Of a stretch of DNA of 25,779 bases, positions 6,221-13,701 are shown in pieces (position 1 is the stretch's first letter; every line of letters starts with the position of its first letter). Where the stretch lies: contig USKV01000001.1 of assembly GCA_900555355.1 (NCBI GenBank), positions 1 to 25,779 on the forward strand, written 5' to 3'. This DNA comes from an uncultured Collinsella sp. Its GTDB lineage: Bacteria; Actinomycetota; Coriobacteriia; Coriobacteriales; Coriobacteriaceae. A program made the translations under genes and the position numbers. The notes beneath the pieces were generated by a model. It had not been told where the DNA came from, did not search any database, and saw only the letters and a list, made by a program, of their open reading frames with translations.

Positions 6221-8998
6221 ATGATTCTCAACGGACCGGGAATTAGCTACACCGAGCCCGACATCGGTTCGGAGTTCGTGCCGCCGCTGCCGGAGCATCC
6301 GCGCGAGGCCATCGTCAAGCTGTGCGAGCACTGCACCAACCGTCTGTTGCACCGCGACGAGCTGCTGGGCTACGAGTACTGGTCGTTTGCCGAGGCCGCA
6401 ACCGACGAGCAGGCCGAAGTGCTCTGCAAGATGAAGATGCGCCGTCCCTATACGCTGCCCGAGATGGTCAAGCTCACCGGCATGCCCGAGGCCGATATCG
6501 AGAAGATGCTCGACGACATGAGCTACACGGGTCTGCTCGAGTACAACTGGGAAAATCCCGAGCGCGCCAAGCAGTGGGTCCTGCCCATGCTGGTGCCGGG
6601 TTCCGCCGAGTTCCTCAACATGCGCGTGGGCCAGCTCGAGGAGCATCCGGTCTACGCCAAGTTCTTTGAGCAGGCGTCCAAGGGACCGCTGTCCAAGGCC
6701 ACGCCGATGGTGCCGCCCGGTGGTGCCGGCATCGGCATGCATGTCATTCCGGTCGAGAAGGCTATCGATGCCGCGAGCACGTCGGTGCCGATCGAGCATA
6801 TCGAGCATTGGCTCGACAAATACGATGGCAAATATGCCGCTAGCACCTGCAGCTGCCGCGCGAGCCGTCGCGTGATGGGTGAGGGCTGTGCCGACGACCC
6901 GGCCGATTGGTGCATCGCCGTGGGCGATATGGCCGACTACGTGGTCGAGACCGATCGTGGCCATTACGTGACCCGCGACGAGGTCTACGACATCCTGCGC
7001 CAGGCCGAGGACAACGGCTTTGTGCACCAGATCACCAACATCGACGGCGAGAACAAGATCTTCGCCATCTGCAACTGCAACGTCAACGTGTGCTATGCCC
7101 TGCGCACCTCGCAGCTGTTCAACACGCCCAACCTGTCGCGCTCGGCCTATGTCGCCAAGGTCGAGAAGGACAAGTGCGTGGCCTGCGGTCGCTGCGTTGA
7201 GGTGTGCCCGGCCGGTGCCGCTAAGCTGGGCCAGAAGCTCTGCAGCAAAAAGGCCGGCGGACAGGTGCCCGAGTATCCGCGCCAGGAGCTGCCCGATGCC
7301 ACCAAATGGGACCACACCAAGTGGTCGCCCAACTACCGCAACGATAACCGTATCGAGACGCACGAGTCCGGCACCGCGCCCTGCAAGACGGCCTGCCCCG
7401 CGCATGTCGCCGTTCAGGGCTATTTGAAGCTCGCGGCTCAGGGTCGCTATGACGAGGCCCTAGCACTCATCAAGCGCGAGAACCCGCTGCCCGCTATCTG
7501 TGGCCGTGTGTGCAATCGCCGCTGCGAGGATGCCTGCACCCGCGGCCGTGTGGACGCCGCCGTGGCTATCGACGAGGTCAAGAAGTTCATCGCCCAGCGC
7601 GATCTTGATGCCGCGACCCGCTATGTCCCGCCCGTGGTGACGCCGACGCGCGCTGGCGGCTTCGATCAGAAGATCGCCATCATCGGTGCCGGTCCCGCCG
7701 GCCTGTCCTGCGCTTTCTACCTGGCCGAGAAGGGCTACAAGCCTGTCGTGTTCGAGAAGAACGAGCGCCCGGGCGGTATGCTTACCTACGGTATTCCCAG
7801 CTTTAAGCTGGAGAAGGACGTTATCGAGGCCGAGGTCGAGATCATTCGCCTGATGGGTGCCGAGTTCCGCTATGGCGTGGAGGTCGGCCGCGATGTGACG
7901 CTCGACGAGCTGCGCGAGCAGGGCTTTAAGGCCTTCTACGTGGCTATTGGCTGCCAGGGCGGCCGCCTTGCCGGTATTCCGGGCGAGGATGCCGAGGACG
8001 TGACCGTGGCCGTCGACTTCCTTCGCGAGGTTAACAGCGGCAAGATCGACGCGCTGCCCGGCCGCACCATCGTGGTGGGCGGCGGCAACGTGGCCATCGA
8101 CGTGGCCCGAAACGCCTGCCGTCTGGGCTCCGAGCACGTTGAGATGTTCTGCCTGGAGAGCGAGGCGCAGATGCCCGCCAGCGAGGAGGAGCGTCGCGAG
8201 GCCGTTGAGGACGGCGCGCACATCAGCTGCGGCTGGGGTCCCAAGGAGGTTCACCTGGACGAGGCCGGTCGTGTGTGCGGTATCACCTTCAAGCGCTGCA
8301 CGCGTGTCTTTGACGACGAGGGCCGTTTTGCGCCCGAGTACGACGAGAACGACTTGCGCCGTGTCGATGCCGACCGTGTCGTCATGTCGATTGGCCAGTC
8401 CATTGTGTGGGGCGACCTGCTGGCTGGCTCCAAGGTGGAGCTCGGCCGCGGCCAGGGCGCCCTGGCCGATCCCCAGACTTACCAGACCGCCGAACCCGAC
8501 ATCTTTGTGGGCGGCGATGTCTACACCGGTCCGAGCTTTGCCATCGATGCCATTGCCGCCGGCCACGAGGCTGCCGTGTCCATCCATCGCTTTGTGCAGC
8601 CGGGCTCCACGCTCACCATCGGCCGCAACCAGCGCCGCTACACCGCGCTCGACCGCGACGACGTTGTGCTCGAGGGCTACGACAACGCGAGCCGCGAGGT
8701 TGCCCACGTGGACCGCGAGCGCGAGAAGGCTGCGCCCTTTAGCGAGTACGTCGAGACCTTTACCGAAGAGCAGGTGCGCGCCGAGACCGCCCGCTGCCTG
8801 GGTTGCGGTGCCTCGATCGTCGACCCCAACAAGTGCATCGGCTGCGGCCTGTGCACCACCAAGTGCGCGTTCGACGCCATCCATCTGGATCGCGACCGCC
8901 CCGAGTGCTCCACGATGGTCAAATACGAGCAAAAGCTCCCCAGTCTGGGTAAGTACGCTTTGAAACGCGCAATCAAAATCAAGTTCGGTCGTAAATAG
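6221..8998 (+). CDS. Multi-domain Fe-S/FAD oxidoreductase (GltD-like with N- and C-terminal ferredoxin modules)
   Basis: This 925-residue redox enzyme is probably cytoplasmic. An N-terminal part with a winged-helix-like segment (RPYTLPEMVKLTGMPEADIE) leads to unusual cysteines C210/C212, C223, C231, C284/C286/C291. A ferredoxin motif follows (C319-x2-C322-x2-C325-x3-C329). Residues about 380-440 carry C388, C392, C427, C431, C435 and C439, as in the Fe-S domain of glutamate synthase small subunit (GltD). FAD binding is at GAGPAG (489-494) and NAD(P)H binding at GGGNVA (620-625). A last ferredoxin (C872, C875, C878, C882) closes it, with C859 and C862 just before. It should move electrons between NAD(P)H and a ferredoxin-like partner; the substrate is unknown. 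The ATG at 6221 has AGAAGGGA upstream. An earlier in-frame ATG at 6122 lies inside the operator and was rejected. Confidence 0.85.
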   Translation: MILNGPGISYTEPDIGSEFVPPLPEHPREAIVKLCEHCTNRLLHRDELLGYEYWSFAEAATDEQAEVLCKMKMRRPYTLPEMVKLTGMPEADIEKMLDDMSYTGLLEYNWENPERAKQWVLPMLVPGSAEFLNMRVGQLEEHPVYAKFFEQASKGPLSKATPMVPPGGAGIGMHVIPVEKAIDAASTSVPIEHIEHWLDKYDGKYAASTCSCRASRRVMGEGCADDPADWCIAVGDMADYVVETDRGHYVTRDEVYDILRQAEDNGFVHQITNIDGENKIFAICNCNVNVCYALRTSQLFNTPNLSRSAYVAKVEKDKCVACGRCVEVCPAGAAKLGQKLCSKKAGGQVPEYPRQELPDATKWDHTKWSPNYRNDNRIETHESGTAPCKTACPAHVAVQGYLKLAAQGRYDEALALIKRENPLPAICGRVCNRRCEDACTRGRVDAAVAIDEVKKFIAQRDLDAATRYVPPVVTPTRAGGFDQKIAIIGAGPAGLSCAFYLAEKGYKPVVFEKNERPGGMLTYGIPSFKLEKDVIEAEVEIIRLMGAEFRYGVEVGRDVTLDELREQGFKAFYVAIGCQGGRLAGIPGEDAEDVTVAVDFLREVNSGKIDALPGRTIVVGGGNVAIDVARNACRLGSEHVEMFCLESEAQMPASEEERREAVEDGAHISCGWGPKEVHLDEAGRVCGITFKRCTRVFDDEGRFAPEYDENDLRRVDADRVVMSIGQSIVWGDLLAGSKVELGRGQGALADPQTYQTAEPDIFVGGDVYTGPSFAIDAIAAGHEAAVSIHRFVQPGSTLTIGRNQRRYTALDRDDVVLEGYDNASREVAHVDREREKAAPFSEYVETFTEEQVRAETARCLGCGASIVDPNKCIGCGLCTTKCAFDAIHLDRDRPECSTMVKYEQKLPSLGKYALKRAIKIKFGRK

Positions 8999-9015
8999 GT
9001 AACCATGGCCGGTAG

Positions 9016-9056
9016 GGGGACGGCGCAGACTAGATTTCGCCGTCCCCTTGCTTTGA
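9016..9056 (+). terminator. Terminator after the oxidoreductase gene
   Basis: The stem GGGGACGGCG/CGCCGTCCCC (9016-9025 with 9038-9047, 12-base loop) is followed by TTGCTTTG. The gene stop is at 8998 and the next gene starts at 9095. The imperfect T tract makes partial read-through into hypA possible. Confidence 0.7.
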
Positions 9057-9094
9057 GTTTGCATCGCATCAACCGTTGTTGAAAGGTTTCTACC

Positions 9095-9523
9095 TTGCAC
9101 GAATTGGGAATCGTTTATCACATCATTCGCGATGTTGAGAACGTGGCGCGCGCCAATGGCGTGAGTCGCGTTTCGAGCGTCACGCTGCTGCTGGGCGAGG
9201 TCTCGGGCGTCGTCCCCGATCTACTACTCGACGCTTGGCGCTGGGCGGCGGATAAAAAGCCTATCACGCAGGGCGCGGAGCTTATCGTGGAGCCTGTCGA
9301 GGCCGTGACGCATTGCGAGGCGTGCGGCCGCGACTACGCGACGGTCGAGCACGGCAAGACCTGCCCCCATTGCGGTAGCGGCGAGACATACCTGCTGCAG
9401 GGTCAGGAGGTCATGATCAAGCAGATCGAGACCCCAGACGAGGACCCGGCAGGCGCTGCCCCCGATGACCCTTCCGACGCCCCCGACGCCGTCGACGCCG
9501 CCAACCCCCTCCACATCGCCTAA
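9095..9523 (+). CDS. hypA: HypA-family nickel metallochaperone (hydrogenase/urease maturation)
   Basis: HypA delivers nickel to the large subunit of NiFe hydrogenase together with HypB. The 142-residue product begins Met-His-Glu, the family's N-terminal nickel ligand, and has the zinc site C74-x2-C77 and C90-x2-C93. The core ends near residue 112, the usual HypA length. An extra Asp/Pro/Ala-rich tail of about 30 residues follows and is atypical. The start codon is TTG at 9095, chosen because it alone places His and Glu at positions 2 and 3. GAAAGG lies about eight bases upstream. No other hyp or hydrogenase genes are in the window. The upstream gene is an Fe-S/FAD oxidoreductase, so a link to hydrogen or redox metabolism is possible but unproven. 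Confidence 0.85.
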   Translation: MHELGIVYHIIRDVENVARANGVSRVSSVTLLLGEVSGVVPDLLLDAWRWAADKKPITQGAELIVEPVEAVTHCEACGRDYATVEHGKTCPHCGSGETYLLQGQEVMIKQIETPDEDPAGAAPDDPSDAPDAVDAANPLHIA

Positions 9524-9527
9524 CTTG

Positions 9528-9606
9528 GTCGTTGGGGACGTTCTTAAACGACTAGTCAAACAAGAACGTCCCCAACGACTAGTCGTTTAAGAACGTCCCC
9601 AATGAC
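9528..9606. repeat. Compound palindrome with three GGGGACGTTCTT units
   Basis: The arms 9532-9557 and 9577-9602 are perfect 26-base inverted copies, extended outward by three or four more pairs. The 19-base spacer itself contains a further inverted unit (9562-9576), giving three copies of GTTGGGGACGTTCTT: one forward, two reverse. The arms also contain the palindrome GACTAGTC twice. There is no T tract. It begins a few bases after the hypA stop. Confidence 0.85.
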
Positions 9607-9926
9607 TACTTGCGCTAGAGCATAAGTCAAGCTAATAGTCAAGTTATGTCTGTTTAAACAAAATAGCGGCAGTACAAGCGCATTCGAGCTTGCCTAAAAT
9701 CGATATTAATGAACAGCCTGCTTGTATCTGTAAAATGAATGGCTTGATGAGCGACGCCTTAGCGTGTAATGAGTCAAAAAGCAGCAACGTAACCAACTTG
9801 TAACAAACCTAGACGTTTAAACAAATAATGCAACCTTTTGCGAATTTAGCTATAATTCCACAAACCAAACAGGTATACTTCCTTAATGTCGTGTAGGAAA
9901 TACGTAGACAAAAAGGAGGTTATGTG
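9607..9926 (+). promoter_or_regulatory. AT-rich control region of the mannose-PTS operon
   Basis: About 320 bases without a gene lie ahead of the PTS operon and are clearly richer in A and T than the flanks. A perfect -10 hexamer TATAAT is at 9851-9856, some 70 bases before the start codon; I see no good -35 box at standard spacing. An 11-base direct repeat GTTTAAACAAA occurs at 9652-9662 and 9815-9825, each containing the palindrome GTTTAAAC, and may be a regulator site. Ribosome site AAGGAGG is at 9913-9919. Confidence 0.5.
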
Positions 9927-10916
9927 ATGGTAAGTATTGTTCTTGCTAGCCACGGGGACTTGGCAGCTGGAATCAAGCAGACGGGCTCGATGGTCTTTGG
10001 CGATCAGCCGTCTGTAGCCGTGGTCTCGCTCGAGCCGAGCATGGGCCCCGACGACTTCCGTGCCAAGGTCGAGGAAGCAATCGCTTCCTTCGAGGACCAG
10101 GAGCAGGTGCTCTTCCTCGTTGATCTGTGGGGCGGCACGCCGTTCAACCAGATCAGCGGGCTCATCGAGGGCCATGATTCCTGGGCTATCGTCACCGGTG
10201 TCAACCTGCCTATGCTCATCGAGGCATATTCGCAGCGCTTTGACGCAAAGAACACTGCACATGCGATCGCAAAACATCTCGTGACTGAGGCTAAGGCTGG
10301 CGTGCGCGTCAAGCCCGAGTCTCTGGAGCCCGAGGAGAAGAAGCCGGCTACGGCCGCCGCTGCTCCTGCAGGCGCCATCCCTCCGGGAACGGTCATCGGC
10401 GATGGGCACATCAAGATCGCCCACGTCCGTATCGACACCCGTCTGCTTCATGGCCAGGTGGCCACCACGTGGACCAAGCAGATCAACCCCAACCGCATCA
10501 TTGTGGTTTCCGACGGCGTTGCTCACGACGAGCTCCGCAAGACCATGATCGAGCAGGCTGCCCCTCCGGGAGTCCATGCCAACGTCGTTCCCATCAAGAA
10601 GATGGCCGAGGTCGTCAAGGACACGCGCTTTGGTGACACCAAGGCCATGCTGCTCTTCGAGAACCCGCAGGATCTGCTCAAGGCCATCGAGGCCGGCGTC
10701 GACATCAAGGAAGTCAACATCGGTTCCATGGCTCACTCCAAGGGCAAGGTCGTCGTCACCAACGCCGTCGCTATGGGCGATGACGACGTCAAGACTCTCG
10801 AGGCCCTCAAGGCCAAGGGCGTCAAGTTCGAGGTCCGCAAGGTTCCTTCGGATTCCTCCGAGGATCTCGACGCCATGTTGAAGAAAGCTAAGGCCGAACT
10901 GGCCGCTCAAGCATAG
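9927..10916 (+). CDS. manX: Mannose-family PTS EIIAB component (fused)
   Basis: This 329-residue cytoplasmic phosphocarrier takes phosphate from HPr and passes it through EIIA then EIIB to sugar entering via EIIC/EIID. EIIA spans about 1-125 with the phosphorylated His9 in the motif ASHG, followed by the typical LVDLWGGTPFN. A flexible Ala/Pro/Lys linker (about 133-155) leads to EIIB (about 160-325), whose active His175 is in RIDTRLLHGQV. I chose ATG 9927 (seven bases after AGGAGG) over the in-frame GTG at 9924, which is too close to the ribosome site. An out-of-frame ATG at 9922 is followed at once by a stop. Linked to EIIC 18 bases downstream. Substrate by family: mannose, glucose, fructose or amino sugars. 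Confidence 0.92.
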   Translation: MVSIVLASHGDLAAGIKQTGSMVFGDQPSVAVVSLEPSMGPDDFRAKVEEAIASFEDQEQVLFLVDLWGGTPFNQISGLIEGHDSWAIVTGVNLPMLIEAYSQRFDAKNTAHAIAKHLVTEAKAGVRVKPESLEPEEKKPATAAAAPAGAIPPGTVIGDGHIKIAHVRIDTRLLHGQVATTWTKQINPNRIIVVSDGVAHDELRKTMIEQAAPPGVHANVVPIKKMAEVVKDTRFGDTKAMLLFENPQDLLKAIEAGVDIKEVNIGSMAHSKGKVVVTNAVAMGDDDVKTLEALKAKGVKFEVRKVPSDSSEDLDAMLKKAKAELAAQA

Positions 10917-10934
10917 TAAAGGAGGGTCCGATAC

Positions 10935-11753
10935 ATGTCTGCAATCACTATTCTGCTTGTTGCGATTGTCGCGTTGCTTGCCGGTATGGAAGGCATTCTG
11001 GATGAGTTCCAGTTCCATCAGCCGCTCGTGGCATGCACGCTTATCGGTCTCGTAACCGGTCACCTTCAGGAGGGCATCCTCCTGGGCGGTTCGCTCCAGA
11101 TGATGGCCCTTGGCTGGGCTAACGTCGGCGCCGCTGTCGCGCCTGACGCCGCTCTGGCCTCGGTCGCTTCTTCGATCATCATGGTGCTCGCCCTCAACGG
11201 TGGCGCCACCGATTCGGCCAAGGCCGTTACCACCGCTATCGCCGTCGCCGTCCCGCTGTCGGTCGCTGGTCTGTTCCTGACCATGATCTGCCGTACCATT
11301 GCTACCGCTATCGCTCACGCCATGGACGGTTGCGCCGAGAAGGGCGACTTCTCCGGCATCGAGCGCTGGCAGTATGCTGCCATCCTCATGCAGGGCCTTC
11401 GTATCGCCATCCCGGCAGTGCTTCTGTGCGTCATCCCGGCCGAGGCCGTTACCAACGCGCTTAACGCTATGCCCGACTGGCTGTCCGGCGGCATGGCTGT
11501 CGGCGGCGGCATGGTCGCTTCCGTCGGTTACGCCATGGTCATCAACATGATGGCCACCAAGGAGACCTGGCCGTTCTTCGTCCTCGGCTTTGTCCTTGCT
11601 GCCATCCCTCAGCTCACGCTGATCGCCCTTGGCCTCATCGGCATCTCCCTTGCCCTCATCTACCTTGGCCTTAAGGATCTGGCCAAGCAGGGTGGCGGCA
11701 TGGGCGGTGGCTCCGGCGACCCGCTCGGCGACATTCTGAACGATTACGAGTAG
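10935..11753 (+). CDS. manY: Mannose-family PTS EIIC component
   Basis: This 272-residue integral membrane subunit forms the sugar channel with EIID. Hydrophobic segments fill most of the chain. The N-terminal region with FQFHQPLVACTLIGLVTGHL and the GGSLQMMALGWANVGAAVAPD stretch are diagnostic of the EII-Man EIIC family. The C-terminus is a Gly-rich cytoplasmic tail (GGGMGGGSGD). The ATG at 10935 has AAAGGAGGG upstream. It sits 18 bases after EIIAB, and its stop codon overlaps the ribosome site of the EIID gene, so the three genes form one operon. Length is normal for the family. Confidence 0.93.
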   Translation: MSAITILLVAIVALLAGMEGILDEFQFHQPLVACTLIGLVTGHLQEGILLGGSLQMMALGWANVGAAVAPDAALASVASSIIMVLALNGGATDSAKAVTTAIAVAVPLSVAGLFLTMICRTIATAIAHAMDGCAEKGDFSGIERWQYAAILMQGLRIAIPAVLLCVIPAEAVTNALNAMPDWLSGGMAVGGGMVASVGYAMVINMMATKETWPFFVLGFVLAAIPQLTLIALGLIGISLALIYLGLKDLAKQGGGMGGGSGDPLGDILNDYE

Positions 11754-11769
11754 GAGGGGAGTGATACAT

Positions 11770-12690
11770 ATGGCAGAGAACAAGATTCAGCTCACCAAGG
11801 CTGACCGCAAGAAGGTTTGCTTCCGTCATCAGTTCCTTCAGGGCTCGTGGAACTACGAGCGTATGCAGAACGGCGGCTGGTGCTTCGCAATGATCCCTGC
11901 GATCAAGAAGCTCTACACCAGCAAGGATGACCAGATTGCCGCTCTTAAGCGCCACCTGGAGTTCTATAACACCCACCCCTATGTTTCCGCCCCCGTCATT
12001 GGCGTTACCCTCGCCCTCGAGGAGGAGCGCGCCAACGGTGCTCCGATCGACGACGTCGCCATCCAGGGCGTCAAGGTCGGTATGATGGGCCCGCTCGCCG
12101 GCGTCGGTGACCCCGTCTTCTGGTTCACCCTTCGCCCGATTCTGGGCGCTCTGGGCGCTTCCATGGCCCTGTCCGGCAGCATCGCCGGTCCGCTGCTGTT
12201 CTTCTTCGCGTGGAACATCATCCGTTACGCTTTCCTGTGGTACACGCAGGAGTTTGGCTACAAGGTCGGCTCCTCCATCGCCAAGGACCTCTCCGGCGGT
12301 CTGATGGGCAAGGTCACCGAGGGTGCTTCCATCCTGGGTATGTTCATCATCGGCGCCCTGGTCGAGCGCTGGGTGTCCATTTCCTTCACCCCGATCGTCT
12401 CCACGGTCAAGCAGTCTGCTGGCGCCTTTATCGACTGGGCTAGCCTGCCCTCCGGTTCCGAGGGTATCAAGGAAGCGCTGACGATGTACAACTCCGTCGG
12501 TGCTACCGCCCTTGATCAGATGAAGGTCACCACGCTTCAGGCCAACCTCGATCAGCTCATCCCCGGCCTTGCCGCCGTGTGCCTGACCCTGCTGGTCTGC
12601 AAGCTCCTCAAGAAGAAGGTCAGCCCGATCGTCATCATCCTGGCTCTCTTCGCCGTCGGCATCATCGGTCGCTTCTGCGGCTTCATGTAA
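11770..12690 (+). CDS. manZ: Mannose-family PTS EIID component
   Basis: This 306-residue membrane subunit partners EIIC. The N-terminal RHQFLQGSWNYERMQNGGW segment, EIID's hallmark, is followed by the soluble segment ending FYNTHPYVSAPVIG. Next comes GVKVGMMGPLAGVGDPVFW, also typical, and then several membrane helices to the C-terminus (residues about 130-305). A GTG at 11761 is in frame but only three bases from the GGAGG that overlaps the EIIC stop, so ATG 11770 is preferred; this choice is uncertain by three residues. A hairpin with T tract follows about 57 bases downstream and separates it from the DUF956 gene. Length is normal. Confidence 0.93.
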   Translation: MAENKIQLTKADRKKVCFRHQFLQGSWNYERMQNGGWCFAMIPAIKKLYTSKDDQIAALKRHLEFYNTHPYVSAPVIGVTLALEEERANGAPIDDVAIQGVKVGMMGPLAGVGDPVFWFTLRPILGALGASMALSGSIAGPLLFFFAWNIIRYAFLWYTQEFGYKVGSSIAKDLSGGLMGKVTEGASILGMFIIGALVERWVSISFTPIVSTVKQSAGAFIDWASLPSGSEGIKEALTMYNSVGATALDQMKVTTLQANLDQLIPGLAAVCLTLLVCKLLKKKVSPIVIILALFAVGIIGRFCGFM

Positions 12691-12746
12691 GCACGCTTCG
12701 GCTTAAGACCGAGAGTTGCTAGGTAAGGGCTTTTGAGCCATTGAAA

Positions 12747-12792
12747 CGGACCGCACCCGGTGGGTACACTGGATGCGGTCCGATTGTTTTTA
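12747..12792 (+). terminator. Hairpin terminator between EIID and the DUF956 gene
   Basis: The stem CGGACCGCA/TGCGGTCCG (12747-12755 with 12774-12782) has an 18-base loop and is followed by ATTGTTTTTATT. It probably reduces transcription of the following gene relative to the PTS genes rather than abolishing it, since the next ribosome site starts only a few bases later. Confidence 0.7.
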
Positions 12793-12810
12793 TTGGAGGG
12801 CGAGGCGCGT

Positions 12811-13209
12811 ATGGCGCAATCTCAGAACAGCACGGTCGATCTGGCAACGCCGGCAACCTGCCTGATGGGGCTTACCAGCCACGGTAACGTGATGGTGGGC
12901 AATAAGGCGTTTGAGTACTATAACGAGCGCAATCCCGAGGATTATATTCAAATCCCGTGGGACGAGGTCGACTATATTGCCGCCGAGGTTTTACGCGGCA
13001 CCAAGAAGATCACGCGTTTTGCCATCTTCACCAAGGACAACGGTCACTTTACGTTTTCGACGCGCGACGACAAAGAGACGCTTCGCGCGGTCCGCAAGTA
13101 CGTCGACGAGGATAAGCTCGTGCGTTCGCCCGACTTTATCGACGTAACGACCAAGGGCGCCAAGAGCATCCCTGCTGCCATCAAAAGCCTCTTTCACAAA
13201 GGCGACTAG
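12811..13209 (+). CDS. manO: DUF956 family protein (ManO-like), mannose-PTS accessory
   Basis: This 132-residue soluble protein is of the DUF956 family, whose genes habitually follow EIIAB-EIIC-EIID genes in Firmicutes and Coriobacteriia. In some species it is called ManO and is implicated in regulation of the operon. Recognisable stretches are MGLTSHGNVMVGNKAFEYYN near the N-terminus, then IQIPWDEVDYI and a C-terminal Lys/Asp-rich part. The ATG at 12811 follows GGAGGG. An upstream in-frame GTG at 12760 lies inside the terminator hairpin and was rejected. It is the last gene of the PTS cluster and ends in a strong terminator. Its molecular activity is not established. Confidence 0.88.
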   Translation: MAQSQNSTVDLATPATCLMGLTSHGNVMVGNKAFEYYNERNPEDYIQIPWDEVDYIAAEVLRGTKKITRFAIFTKDNGHFTFSTRDDKETLRAVRKYVDEDKLVRSPDFIDVTTKGAKSIPAAIKSLFHKGD

Positions 13210-13227
13210 TCGTCTGCGATAGATGGC

Positions 13228-13277
13228 GGAAAATGCATCCCGGAATTCGTTCTCATTCCGGGATGCATTTTCCTTTT
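13228..13277 (+). terminator. Strong terminator after the DUF956 gene
   Basis: A perfect 19-bp stem (13228-13246 with 13255-13273) with an 8-base loop is followed by TTTT. It ends the PTS cluster. The stem is longer than most intrinsic terminators. Confidence 0.85.
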
Positions 13278-13405
13278 GAGCGCCAGTTGGGAAAGCTTGT
13301 CCCATTTTTTAGCCGAATACCGGGATGGAATTTCCCTTACATGTGGTTAGAGGAAACCCCATCCCATTATTTTGCGTTATTCTGGGTTATAATTTTCCGT
13401 TATTG

Positions 13406-13443
13406 AGAAGGCTCTACGGCGATAATTCGCTGCAGAGCCTTCT
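13406..13443. other. Hairpin in the gene-free stretch before tRNA-Arg
   Basis: AGAAGGCTCT/AGAGCCTTCT (13406-13415 with 13434-13443) pairs perfectly and its loop contains a further GCGA/TCGC stem. A TATAAT lies just upstream at 13388-13393. TGATG, not a T tract, follows. The rest of 13278-13501 holds a weaker palindrome TGGCCATG/CATGGCCA (13451-13471) and no convincing gene. Confidence 0.5.
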
Positions 13444-13501
13444 TGATGAGTGGCCATGCGCTACATGGCCAAGGGGCAAATCTGCTACACTAGTACAACA
13501 T

Positions 13502-13577
13502 GCCTCCGTAGCTCAGGGGATAGAGCACCGCTCTCCTAAAGCGGGTGTCGACGGTTCGAATCCGCCCGGGGGCACCA
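13502..13577 (+). tRNA. tRNA-Arg (anticodon CCT)
   Basis: This is a 76-base cloverleaf. The acceptor stem is GCCTCCG/CGGGGGC with one T-G pair. The D stem is GCTC/GAGC and the anticodon stem CCGCT/AGCGG with loop CTCCTAA, giving anticodon CCT, which reads AGG. The T loop is TTCGAAT, and the CCA end is encoded. The T stem has an A-C mismatch at its second pair. A -10-like TACACT is at 13486-13491. It is the likely integration target of the element to its right. Confidence 0.93.
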
Positions 13578-13586
13578 GAAGTAAAT

Positions 13587-13625
13587 GCAGGTCAGACGGT
13601 ATAAATCGTCTGACCTGCTTTCTTA
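13587..13625 (+). terminator. Terminator downstream of tRNA-Arg
   Basis: A perfect 12-bp stem GCAGGTCAGACG/CGTCTGACCTGC (13587-13598 with 13607-13618) has an 8-base loop and is followed by TTTCTTATA. It lies 9 bases after the tRNA 3' end. Confidence 0.85.
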
Positions 13626-13648
13626 TATAAGGGCATCGTTAACGTCAG

Positions 13649-13670
13649 TTGGGTAGAATTTGGGTAGAAA
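13649..13670. repeat. Tandem TTGGGTAGAA motifs near the left end of the element
   Basis: TTGGGTAGAA occurs twice in immediate succession, separated by two bases, about 75 bases after the tRNA 3' end, followed by a T-rich run. Short direct repeats beside an attachment site are typical of integrase arm-binding sites. The assignment rests on position only. Confidence 0.45.
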
Positions 13671-13701
13671 GTTTTTTTGTGAAGGGCTATGCCCAAAGTC
13701 C

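Noticed and set aside
7460..9121. Long minus-strand open frame opposite the oxidoreductase
   Set aside because: Antisense shadow of a gene with clear cofactor motifs; composition is typical of such shadows.
9846..11783. Long minus-strand open frame opposite the PTS operon
   Set aside because: It mirrors the well-supported EIIAB and EIIC genes, is His/Gly/Asp-biased as expected for antisense of GC-rich genes, and has no family features.
13322..13365. GGGATGG/CCATCCC inverted pair as a second REP element
   Set aside because: The stem is only 7 bp with a 30-base loop and weak inner pairing, so it is not distinguishable from chance.
13325..13630. Plus-strand frame of about 100 codons
   Set aside because: It runs through the tRNA-Arg gene and terminator, so it cannot be a normal coding gene.
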